DNA of 51,728 nucleotides from an uncultured Methylococcaceae bacterium. GTDB lineage: Bacteria; Pseudomonadota; Gammaproteobacteria; Methylococcales; Methylococcaceae. Of this stretch, positions 1-6,841 are shown in pieces. The notes beneath the pieces are model-generated. The model made no database searches. It was not told where the DNA came from and saw only the letters and a list, made by a program, of their open reading frames with translations. How positions within the stretch are numbered: position 1 is the first letter of the stretch; each line of letters begins with the position of its first letter. Where the stretch lies: NCBI GenBank assembly GCA_903934875.1, contig CAIZPP010000151.1:1-51728 (forward strand), written 5' to 3'. Both the position numbers and the translations under genes were made by a program.

Positions 1-64
1 GATTATGCGGCGGCAGCATCTGGGCAATGATCTTGGCTTTGAATTCTTCTGGATAGGTCGTCAT
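1..64 (-). CDS. IS3-type transposase OrfA, N-terminal part (cut by window edge)
   Basis: Only the first 21 codons lie in the window. They read MTTYPEEFKAKIIAQMLPPH, which resembles the start of small helix-turn-helix OrfA transposase subunits of IS3-like elements. An AGGA ribosome site stands just ahead of the ATG at 62-64. The rest of the gene lies left of base 1, so completeness cannot be judged. Confidence 0.55.
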   Translation of the reverse strand, partial: MTTYPEEFKAKIIAQMLPPHN

Positions 65-134
65 CGTTTTCCTCATTTCGTCCCCTATAGGCTAACAAAG
101 TCTCCTTGAAGGAGGCGACATCTATCCTGACACA
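1..134 (-). mobile_element. Right-hand end of an IS3-like insertion sequence
   Basis: The partial transposase is followed by about 70 bp of non-coding DNA ending near TATCCTGACACA. Read outward-in on the minus strand this is TGTGTCAGGATA, a plausible terminal inverted repeat starting with TG. The element boundary is inferred from that motif; the other end is outside the window. It lies about 100 bp upstream of the first desulfinase-like gene. Confidence 0.45.
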
Positions 135-239
135 GGGGGCTAGCCGACCCGTTGAGGTCGGTAGCGACGAGTGGCAAAGCCAATCCCATCAAACGAAGCT
201 TTTGGCTTCCAACGATACCCTTCCGAATAGGCGCAAAAC

Positions 240-1292
240 ATGAGTAATAAACTAGAAACCCTGTGGTATACCCGTTGCCCCGTCCCCACCGGCTTGGGGA
301 TTGCCGTGCAGAAAGGCTGGTTGGAGGAAAGCTTCAATGCCCAAGGCACAGTTATCAAGTCATTGCGCGAGTCCAATGACAAAGCGGTGAGGGAATCCCA
401 TTTCGACCACACCTTGGAAAACTCCGTGCGCCACGGCGGCAACATCCCCGCTATTTGGGCACGTTCGGTAGGCCGGGAAACCCGTCTATTGGGCTTGTCA
501 TGGTCCGATGAAACCCAGCGGATATTGAGCCTGCCGGAGAGCGGAATCAAACAAGTCAAGGATTTAAAGGGACGTAAGGTCGGCTTGCCGAAATGGGGAA
601 ACGTACAAATCGACTTTTCCAGGGCGCAGGCGATTCGGGGTTTGGAGAACGCCCTTAAAACTGAAGGCTTGAGCGTGGAAGATGTTGAGATCGTCGATTT
701 GCTTATCGGCGCGGGCCATAGCGACGAGCCGGCCCAGCGCGTGGCCGGAACCCAATTGTTCGGCGGGCGGCGCAGTGGCGGGCATAACACTGAACTGGTC
801 GCGCTGATCCGAGGCGAGGTCGATGCGATTTTCCTGAAAGGCGCCCATGCGGCACAGGCGGCCAGCCAATTTGGCTTGGTGACGGTGATCGACACAGGCA
901 TCCATCCCGATCCGTTGATCCGCGCCAACAATGGCACCCCCCGCACCTTGACAGTCGATCTTAACCTGGTCGAAAACCACTTTGATGCGGCGGTGCTGAT
1001 TGTCGAGAATGTGTTAAGGGCGCAGGAATGGGCATGGGCCCACCCGGACGAAACCCGTCGCTTTCTAGCCAAGGAAACTAATAGCAGCGAGTATTGGGTG
1101 ACGGTGGCCTACGGCGAAAATGCCCATCAGCGTCTGAATACGGATTTGTCGGAGCAAAACATTAAGGGTCTGCAAGATTTCACGGATTTTCTGTACCGTT
1201 GGAAATTCTTGCCTAACCCGGTCAATGTCAGCCAGTGGATAGACGCACGGCCGTTTGATGCGGCTTTGTCGAAATTGAAGGCGGCAGCCTAG
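240..1292 (+). CDS. DszB-like sulfinate desulfinase (SBP fold, no signal peptide)
   Basis: The 350-aa protein has the type-2 periplasmic-binding fold shared by SsuA-like binding proteins and the desulfinase DszB. It starts directly with the domain (LWYTRCPVPTGLG), has no signal peptide, and no permease or ATPase partner is nearby, so it should be cytoplasmic. Cys13 in the TRCPVP loop, His54 in HFDH, Arg64 and Gly67 in RHGGNIP match Cys27, His60, Arg70 and Gly73 of DszB. The His-to-Arg and Arg-to-Gly spacings are identical (10 and 3). The expected reaction is removal of sulfite from an organic sulfinate; the substrate is unknown. The ATG at 240 has only a weak upstream AGGCG. The gene stands alone, 105 bp from an IS end. 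A binding protein remains possible, but the intact active-site pattern argues for an enzyme. Confidence 0.75.
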   Translation: MSNKLETLWYTRCPVPTGLGIAVQKGWLEESFNAQGTVIKSLRESNDKAVRESHFDHTLENSVRHGGNIPAIWARSVGRETRLLGLSWSDETQRILSLPESGIKQVKDLKGRKVGLPKWGNVQIDFSRAQAIRGLENALKTEGLSVEDVEIVDLLIGAGHSDEPAQRVAGTQLFGGRRSGGHNTELVALIRGEVDAIFLKGAHAAQAASQFGLVTVIDTGIHPDPLIRANNGTPRTLTVDLNLVENHFDAAVLIVENVLRAQEWAWAHPDETRRFLAKETNSSEYWVTVAYGENAHQRLNTDLSEQNIKGLQDFTDFLYRWKFLPNPVNVSQWIDARPFDAALSKLKAAA

Positions 1293-1296
1293 TTAA

Positions 1297-1313
1297 GGTG
1301 CGCAATGCGCACC
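1297..1313. repeat. Short palindrome GGTGCGCAATGCGCACC
   Basis: A perfect GGTGCGC/GCGCACC palindrome follows the desulfinase-like stop codon directly. Similar GGTGCGCAATGCGCACC units are common dispersed extragenic palindromes in bacterial genomes. Confidence 0.6.
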
Positions 1314-1329
1314 CTACATGGCTGATCTA

Positions 1330-1373
1330 GGTTGGGTTAGGCGCTTTTTTTTTGCGCCGTAACCCAACCTACA
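1330..1373. terminator. Hairpin with central T-run, terminator-like extragenic repeat
   Basis: The arms GGTTGGGTTAGGCGC and GCGCCGTAACCCAACC enclose a run of nine T. The hairpin sits between the convergent genes ending at 1292 (+) and 1377 (-), where a bidirectional terminator fits. The GGTTGGGTTA arm is also typical of dispersed extragenic repeats. Confidence 0.5.
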
Positions 1374-1376
1374 CTA

Positions 1377-2198
1377 TTAAGGCATGAAGTTGATGTTCAG
1401 CCGAATAGTGTAGGTGTCATGGGTGCTGCCGTTGACCACATACTCCGGCTGAACGAAAAAGGTCAGATTCCTCGATAAGGCCATGCCGAACCCCAGGTTA
1501 AGCGGGATGATATAGTCATGATTTTTCCAGTCAAACTTCATCACCGGGTCAGAAATCAGGAAATAACCGCCGGGGAATAGCTTCACCACAATGGGCTGGA
1601 ATGACATGTAGTCCTGCGCTGTCCGGTTGCCACCGCCCGCAAAGGAATAAAATTGCTGTGCGAAGGCCGTTATCTGCCAACCCGGAAATCCCTGGTAAGT
1701 GACCAGTCCGGCAGGTCCGGCTTGCCATTTTCCTTGCCCCAAGGCTTTTTCAGTGGCAGTGGGCAATAACATTCCATAACCTAGCGCCAAAGAACCCCAG
1801 GATTGGGGTAAGACCACGCCGTGGGTAAAATTGGTGTCAGCCATACCAAAGGCATTGACTGATTTGAATTGCGCGTTGTGCTGTTGGATGGCGGATGTTT
1901 CCAGGCGAAACAGGCTATAGTAGTCCTGCCTGCCATCGGCAGCAAAGCCCGGAATGATCAAACCGTCGTAAGGCAGAAAAAAGCGGGAAAGGATAACGTA
2001 TTGGTCCGTGTTGTTTTTGAAGTGGCGATAAGCCGATTGTAGTTGCAGACGGGTGACATCCCCTGGCGGGTTGGTGGCTTTTTGGGCGGTTTCGCTGAGT
2101 ATCTCGCTATCCGCAGCTTGTCCCATTCCCCCGGTTTGGCAGGCCAAAAGACACAGCAGCGCCAGTAAACACACTAGGAACAGCATCAAGCGTTTCAA
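1377..2198 (-). CDS. Lipoprotein with outer-membrane beta-barrel-like body, function unknown
   Basis: The 273-aa protein begins with a lipoprotein signal, MKRLMLFLVCLLALLCLLAC; the LLAC lipobox predicts lipidation of the Cys at residue 20. The body is rich in alternating aromatic and small residues (SLALGYGMLLP, WQITAFAQQFYSFAGG) and ends in a strand with terminal NINFMP. This pattern resembles small outer-membrane barrel proteins, some annotated as putative transporters. No catalytic motif is visible. It is convergent with the desulfinase-like gene and separated from sulP by a repeat element, so no operon partner is evident. The assignment is structural only. Confidence 0.6.
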   Translation of the reverse strand: MKRLMLFLVCLLALLCLLACQTGGMGQAADSEILSETAQKATNPPGDVTRLQLQSAYRHFKNNTDQYVILSRFFLPYDGLIIPGFAADGRQDYYSLFRLETSAIQQHNAQFKSVNAFGMADTNFTHGVVLPQSWGSLALGYGMLLPTATEKALGQGKWQAGPAGLVTYQGFPGWQITAFAQQFYSFAGGGNRTAQDYMSFQPIVVKLFPGGYFLISDPVMKFDWKNHDYIIPLNLGFGMALSRNLTFFVQPEYVVNGSTHDTYTIRLNINFMP

Positions 2199-2344
2199 CG
2201 ATTACTCCCTAATCACTACACAATTGGACAACGGCCAATCTAAGTGGCGCGGTGGGAAAAAAGCCTTGCCACGGGAAACGAAACCCACACACGGCAAGGC
2301 GGAGAACCCCGCATGATGGGTTTCGGCATTCCTGCCTCTAACCC

Positions 2345-2508
2345 ATCCTACGGCCCACTGCCATTGAGTTAAGCCGTTCGTGGTGAGCCTGTCGAACCAT
2401 GAACGGCTTAACGATCAATGATATGGGGATTTTCCGTCCACCCTTCGGCAAGCTCAGGACTCAGGGCGAACGGAAAATCCTTAACTTAATGGCAGTGATC
2501 CTACGGCC
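2345..2508. mobile_element. 142-bp MITE-like element with 11-bp direct repeats
   Basis: The core 2356-2497 has inverted ends CACTGCCATTGAGTTAAG and CTTAACTTAATGGCAGTG. Directly outside them are identical 11-bp copies of ATCCTACGGCC (2345-2355 and 2498-2508), which look like a target duplication. The inside carries GAGCCTGTCGAA-type palindromic units. The right copy abuts the sulP stop codon. Between 2199 and 2344 only a partly palindromic GATGGGTTTCG-type repeat is seen. Confidence 0.65.
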
Positions 2509-4257
2509 CTAAATCATATAATAAAACGCTTCTGCTTTGTCGTGATCGCCACTGTTTTTTATGTCATGCTGCTGGCCCAACAGCTTGTAGGCGTAGCGCA
2601 CGGCATCAAGGGTAGCCGAGTATTGTTCATCCTGCTCCAGAAATATGCGGTCTGCGGGCAACCAATTTGGAAACCGGGTATTGTCCAGTATCTTTGCCAA
2701 ATCGGAGCGGACACCCGCCAACAGGACAGTGACACCTAGCTTTTCGGTATCCCTCAGAAAGCGTTCGAGATGCTCGATTGCGACCATATCAGGATTGCGT
2801 GTGCGCCGCAAGCGCAAGACCATGTAGCGGATGTCTGAATGGGCAATTTTTTCCTTGAAATCATCCAAATATTGGTCGAGTTCCGGGGCCGCGCCAAAGA
2901 AAAGTTCGCCCTCCAAGTCGTAGATCAGCACCGAACTCGCGAGCGGGTCTTGTGGCAGGCGCTCGCGCACAACACGCTCAGGGGTGACAATAAGCTCCCG
3001 CACCGTCAATTTGGATGCGCGAAGAACGAAGATGATGACGGAAAAACCCACACCGATTAGGATGGACTCATCGACGCTGATGAAGATTGCCGAGAAGGCC
3101 GTCGTTATAACCAATACCGCATCGAACAGGCTGGCCCGCACCGCATAATCCAGCCGCTTCCAGTCAATCAGCCGCGCTGCGGTGATGAAAAGCAGGCCGG
3201 CCAGCGCGGATTTGGGAATGAAACAGGCGTAAGGGCCGAAAAGTAAGACCACGATAGCGACAATGATCCCCGAGTAGATGCCAGATAGTCGGGTAAGCCC
3301 CCCGGCTTGGTAATTGATCGACGAGCGTGTCAGCGAACCGGAGCCAGGCAGGCACTGGAAGAAGCCGCCACCGAGATTGGCGACACCCTCGGCTAGGCAC
3401 TGGCGATTGTAGTCCAGCGGTTGGCGCGTGTAGGTGGCGATTGATTTCGCGACGGCAAGCGCTTCAAGCAAGCCGAGCAAGGATATCGCGACGGTGCTGC
3501 TAAATAACTTGTACACCCATTCGAAATTGATTTCGGGAATGTGGAACGACGGCAGCGCGGCAGGGACTTTGCCGACCACAGCAATGGCCGTCTTGCCATC
3601 CGCTCCCGGTATCGACCACTGGAACAAACCGGCCACCAAGGTGGCTGCTATCAACGCCAGCAGCATATCCATTTGCGGAAGTCTGTGCCGGTTGATCAGC
3701 TTACGCAGAAACAGCACCAATACTATGGTACCAATGCCCAGGCCGATGGCGCGGGGATTGACCGGCCCGCCTTGAGTCAGTGTTTCCCACAGTTGCGCCA
3801 GCACAGATTGGTCTCGGGCTCCCTTCTTGGCCATGCCCAGGAAATTGCCGACCTGACCAACTGCCACCAGCAGACCGGCACCCGCCATAAATCCAAGGAT
3901 GACTGATTCTGAGACATACCGTGTCAGGTCGCCAAGCTTGAACACAGCAATGAATATCTGCACGATGCCAACCATGATCGCCAGCAAAAACATCGCTTGG
4001 TAACTGGCAAAGCGCTCATCAAACCCGGCCAGCGCAGCAAAAACCAGCAACGAAATGGCGTTGGTCGGCCCGTTGATCAGATGGGAGGAAGAACCGAGGG
4101 CGGAGGCAATCACCGTCACTACGATGGCAGAGTAAAGGCCAAAGCGCGGATCGACACCGGCAATCAGTGCATAGGCCATTGCCTGTGGGATGGCAATCGC
4201 GGCAACCGTCGCGCCAGCCACCCAATCGCGCCGCGCAGTATCCCAGCTATAACTCAT
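2509..4257 (-). CDS. SulP-family inorganic anion (sulfate) transporter with STAS domain
   Basis: The 582-aa protein is a typical SulP permease: an N-terminal domain with 10 or more hydrophobic helices (GATVAAIAIPQAMAYALIAG near residue 15; INGPTNAISLLVF near 62) followed from about residue 430 by a cytoplasmic STAS domain (VLIYDLEGELFFGAAPELDQ). Such carriers import sulfate or related anions by proton or sodium symport, or bicarbonate in some lineages. Its ATG overlaps the stop of the upstream sulfate-binding protein gene by 4 bp (ATGA), implying translational coupling. That pairing favours sulfate as substrate. It is unusual because a binding protein normally works with the CysTWA ABC permease, not with SulP. 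Confidence 0.85.
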   Translation of the reverse strand: MSYSWDTARRDWVAGATVAAIAIPQAMAYALIAGVDPRFGLYSAIVVTVIASALGSSSHLINGPTNAISLLVFAALAGFDERFASYQAMFLLAIMVGIVQIFIAVFKLGDLTRYVSESVILGFMAGAGLLVAVGQVGNFLGMAKKGARDQSVLAQLWETLTQGGPVNPRAIGLGIGTIVLVLFLRKLINRHRLPQMDMLLALIAATLVAGLFQWSIPGADGKTAIAVVGKVPAALPSFHIPEINFEWVYKLFSSTVAISLLGLLEALAVAKSIATYTRQPLDYNRQCLAEGVANLGGGFFQCLPGSGSLTRSSINYQAGGLTRLSGIYSGIIVAIVVLLFGPYACFIPKSALAGLLFITAARLIDWKRLDYAVRASLFDAVLVITTAFSAIFISVDESILIGVGFSVIIFVLRASKLTVRELIVTPERVVRERLPQDPLASSVLIYDLEGELFFGAAPELDQYLDDFKEKIAHSDIRYMVLRLRRTRNPDMVAIEHLERFLRDTEKLGVTVLLAGVRSDLAKILDNTRFPNWLPADRIFLEQDEQYSATLDAVRYAYKLLGQQHDIKNSGDHDKAEAFYYMI

Positions 4258-5279
4258 TTTGTACCACTCTGTCCTATGTTATCGAAAAACCCGTTTTCAC
4301 CGAAAAACTTTGCCTGGGCATCGTTCCAGTCTTTGGCTATGAACGTCACAGGGAAAAGGTTGATGTTCGGCAGAACGTCTTGGTGTTTCAGCAATATCTT
4401 TGTGTTGATCGGCCGGTAGCCATGCTGGGCTAGGATTTCCTGGGCCTGATCGGTAAACAGGTAGTCCAAGTAAGCTTTGGCTGCTGGGCTGGATTTGTGC
4501 AACGCCACATTGGCATCAACCCAAGTCACACTGGGTTCGGCCCGAATGCTCACGGGGGGATAGACGATTTCCAAATCTCCTTTTGCCTCTTTCGCTTCAC
4601 GCAACGCCTCGTTTTCCCAAGTCAGATGCACATCGCCTATCCCTTCCAAGGTAAACGTCGTGGTCGAATCGCGGGCGCCCTGTCCTAACACAGGCACATG
4701 AAGATAGAGCTTCCTCACAAAGTCAAGGGCTTGGCTTTCGCTACCGCCACGCTGGATAACCGAACCCCAGGCAGCCAGCAAACTAAGTTTGCCATTGCCG
4801 GAAGTCTTTGGGTTTGGTGTGATAACAGCGATGTCCGGCCCGATCAAATCGGGCCAATCCTTGATGTGCTTCGGATTGGCCTTGCGTACGACGAAAACGA
4901 TGGTGGAGAAGTAAGGCTCTGAATCGTTCGGGAACCTTTTTTGCCAATCGGAGGCGACGAGTCCACGCTTGACGAGAATTTCGATATCCGATGGAAGGGC
5001 AAGCGTCACCACGTCTGCCGCCAGAGCGCCGTCCGCCACAGCCCTAGCCTGGCGCGAGGAACCGCCGTGGCTTTGCTCGACACCCACCCAACTCCCCGTT
5101 TCTTCCTCATACTTGGCGATGAACTTGGCGTTGATTTCGTTATACAGTTCGCGGGTGGGATCATAGGAAGCATTGAGCAGCGGGCGGGACTTGTCGTGCT
5201 TGGTGTTTTTGAATCCCACTAACGCAACCGCCACAACCACCAGAGCCAGCGCAATCGTATTAAGCCATTTTGTGCTCAT
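4254..5279 (-). CDS. sbp: Sulfate/thiosulfate-binding protein (Sbp/CysP family)
   Basis: The 341-aa protein shows the Sbp/CysP pattern: LLNASYDPTRELYNEIN after the N-terminal hydrophobic segment, then QSHGGSSRQARAV (anion-binding Ser/Arg loop), ADVVTLALPSDIEIL, NPKTSGNGKLSLLAAWG and TFTLEGIGDVHLTWENEA. Residues 7-23 form one hydrophobic helix that may be a signal peptide or an anchor; no clear signal peptidase site follows. It overlaps sulP downstream by 4 bp. Upstream its start overlaps the stop of a 60-codon remnant of a second sbp gene. No cysT, cysW or cysA gene is in the window, so its translocation partner is unclear. Confidence 0.85.
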   Translation of the reverse strand: MSTKWLNTIALALVVVAVALVGFKNTKHDKSRPLLNASYDPTRELYNEINAKFIAKYEEETGSWVGVEQSHGGSSRQARAVADGALAADVVTLALPSDIEILVKRGLVASDWQKRFPNDSEPYFSTIVFVVRKANPKHIKDWPDLIGPDIAVITPNPKTSGNGKLSLLAAWGSVIQRGGSESQALDFVRKLYLHVPVLGQGARDSTTTFTLEGIGDVHLTWENEALREAKEAKGDLEIVYPPVSIRAEPSVTWVDANVALHKSSPAAKAYLDYLFTDQAQEILAQHGYRPINTKILLKHQDVLPNINLFPVTFIAKDWNDAQAKFFGENGFFDNIGQSGTK

Positions 5280-5458
5280 GGGGCCAGCCTTCCATTGCGC
5301 ACATCATAGGAAACATTGAGCAGAGTGACAGTGTCCCCGGCTTGCGAAGGCCAAGCGGGAAACGCCAGTAAAATGGAAAGTAAAATTGTTGAAATTTTCG
5401 GCATGCTCCAAATCATCCTTGGAATAAATGGCTTAATCGGTGTAATCAAGATGCGCAT
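5276..5458 (-). pseudogene. Remnant of a second sulfate-binding protein gene (N-terminus only)
   Basis: The 60-codon frame carries a good signal peptide (ISTILLSILLAFPAWPSQAG) and then DTVTLLNVSYDVRNGRLAP. LLNVSYD is the conserved start of mature Sbp proteins and recurs in the intact neighbour as LLNASYD. The frame then leaves the family pattern and stops, overlapping the intact gene's ATG. It is probably the 5' end of a duplicated or replaced sbp gene. It could still be expressed as a leader coupled to sbp translation. Confidence 0.6.
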
Positions 5459-5635
5459 GCTCCTTCGGATTTATCTTAGTATGCGAAGGAAACACCTAAG
5501 TTGCCCAGCGCATATGGAACATGCGTGTCAAATATAACTAACATTACAGTTATGACAAAGAATAAATCAGTATATATAAATAATTAAAATACAGACCACT
5601 ACACCATCTGCCATACAGGATATGCCTACGCATTA
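5459..5635. other. Gene-free AT-rich leader region upstream of sbp
   Basis: No coding frame of interest is present. The stretch is AT-rich around 5530-5600 and must contain the promoter of the sbp-sulP operon on the minus strand. A TTGACA lies on the minus strand near 5525, but no well-placed -10 could be assigned. Confidence 0.35.
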
Positions 5636-5770
5636 GGACTTACGCAAAAACGTCCTATCATGACGTTCGCCCTGAGTTTGTCGAAGGGTGAGCGGCACTC
5701 GCAAAACCCATTCATGCTTCGACAGGCTCAGCACGAACGGGTTTTGGAACCGCTAACTGCTGTTTTTAGG
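5636..5770. repeat. Composite extragenic repeat with GACAGGCTCAG-type palindromes
   Basis: The left end GGACTTACGCAAA matches the end of the MITE at 20019. The right end, GGTTTTGGAACCGCTAACTG continuing to CTGTTTTTAGG, matches the end of the element at 8570-8735. The inside holds inverted TTCGCCCTGAG and CTCAGCACGAACGG arms. It therefore appears to be a hybrid or nested copy of two repeat types. No target duplication is evident. Confidence 0.5.
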
Positions 5771-5907
5771 ATTCACTAAAAAATGCTGTAAACGCAACAC
5801 CTCTGTTGTTGCGCTGTTGATCATCCAGCAAACCTGTGGGCGACACGGATTGCTGGAGGTCGTCAACCTCACCCCCAGTGCTGTTAAATTAAGGGTAACC
5901 CCGTCGT

Positions 5908-5923
5908 TGGCATTAAGTCTGCA
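5908..5923 (+). promoter_or_regulatory. Candidate sigma54 (-24/-12) promoter for aldolase-monooxygenase operon
   Basis: TGGCATTAAGTCTGCA keeps the invariant GG and GC dinucleotides of the sigma54 consensus TGGCACG-N4-TTGCA/T with exact spacing. It has TGGCA at -24 and TGCA at -12. Transcription would start near 5935, about 80 nt before the ATG at 6017. The SfnR-like activator at 18932 is a sigma54-type regulator and a natural candidate for this site. Confidence 0.5.
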
Positions 5924-6016
5924 ACATTAAGCCTGCAATAAGTGTCATTACAGCCGCAAAGTCAGCGGACCAAGATGATTTATCCCGATTCCCACACTTC
6001 ACGGAGACCACCACCT

Positions 6017-6694
6017 ATGTCTATCGACGCATCCCTAGTCGAAATTGTCACCTATGTCGATGCCGCCAAGGAGGAAGCTATCAACGCCTATAATTTCCTC
6101 AAAGAAACCGGTACACTGTCAGCCACTTTCACCTTCAACATCGTTCATCGCATTCCGGGCCACGACTTGCTGCTGGCCGTCAATTTCCCCAGACCCTGGG
6201 AAAAAAATGCAGGCGGTGCCAGTATCAAGCTGTCCAGCTTTTCCGAGCGCAGCGATTTGGTGCTGCATGAGGAACGACTGGATGCGGATACCTTCATCCA
6301 CGTCCACAGCCCCTATTTGGCGGCTTGGTCGTTGGCCCACGAGGATTTCCCCATCCGCTATGTGGCGGCACAACGCCATCTACTGACCCGCGTGATCCCC
6401 AACCACCTCGACCGCACCCGCAGCGTCATTGAAGTCATCCGCGAACGCCTTGACGATCACCCCGATTGGGCACCGCCTACCGGCATTCTGGAATCCAACG
6501 GCGGTGCGAACATCTGGGGCAAAGGCATCACCAAGACCGCCCAGTTGATCCTGTTCATTGAAGAGGCAGCCCGGTTCCAGTCTCTCGCCGAGCAGATCGG
6601 CGGTGCCAAGGACTACAACCCAGGCACACTGGATCAGCAGTGGAAACGCACAGGCTTGCTGGATAAGGCCAAGGAATCGAACTACGTCCAATAA
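6017..6694 (+). CDS. Class II aldolase/adducin-like protein
   Basis: The 225-aa protein has the class II aldolase pattern: VHRIPGHDLLLAVNFPRPW (substrate loop), FIHVHSPYLAAWSLAHE with the HxH metal ligands at His95 and His97, and a C-terminal GGANIWGKGI segment followed by a helix like those after the third His of fuculose-phosphate aldolases. Such enzymes cleave or epimerise phosphorylated or decarboxylated aldol substrates with a divalent metal. The ATG at 6017 is preferred over a GTG at 5942 because it has an upstream GGAG and the family start fits. A flavin monooxygenase of the DszA family follows 147 bp downstream on the same strand behind a candidate sigma54 promoter. A link to organosulfur metabolism is inferred from context only. 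Confidence 0.65.
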   Translation: MSIDASLVEIVTYVDAAKEEAINAYNFLKETGTLSATFTFNIVHRIPGHDLLLAVNFPRPWEKNAGGASIKLSSFSERSDLVLHEERLDADTFIHVHSPYLAAWSLAHEDFPIRYVAAQRHLLTRVIPNHLDRTRSVIEVIRERLDDHPDWAPPTGILESNGGANIWGKGITKTAQLILFIEEAARFQSLAEQIGGAKDYNPGTLDQQWKRTGLLDKAKESNYVQ

Positions 6695-6749
6695 GCCATC
6701 AAGGCTTAGTCCGGCAGTCCGCACAAGCAGATTTAGGCCAAGTTAGTTA

Positions 6750-6791
6750 GGCCAAAACCGGCTCGGTTTTTACAACCGAACCGGTTTGGCC
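6750..6791. terminator. Strong hairpin between aldolase-like and monooxygenase genes
   Basis: The imperfect arms GGCCAAAACCGGCTCGGTT and AACCGAACCGGTTTGGCC form a long stem around a short T-rich loop. No T-run follows, so it may attenuate or stabilise mRNA rather than terminate. Similar GGCTCGGTT units occur near 8560. Confidence 0.4.
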
Positions 6792-6841
6792 GGGCTTAAG
6801 GCCGGCTGGCGGATTTATTTTTAATACGATAAGGCACTGTC

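Noticed and set aside
140-239. Sigma54 promoter upstream of the solitary desulfinase-like gene
   Set aside because: TGGCAAAGCCAATCC has the -24 part, but the invariant GC at -12 is missing at the right distance.
240-1292. Aliphatic-sulfonate ABC transporter periplasmic binding protein
   Set aside because: No signal peptide, no ABC permease or ATPase gene nearby, and the complete DszB-type Cys/His/Arg pattern is present. The same applies to the three copies at 32060-35439.
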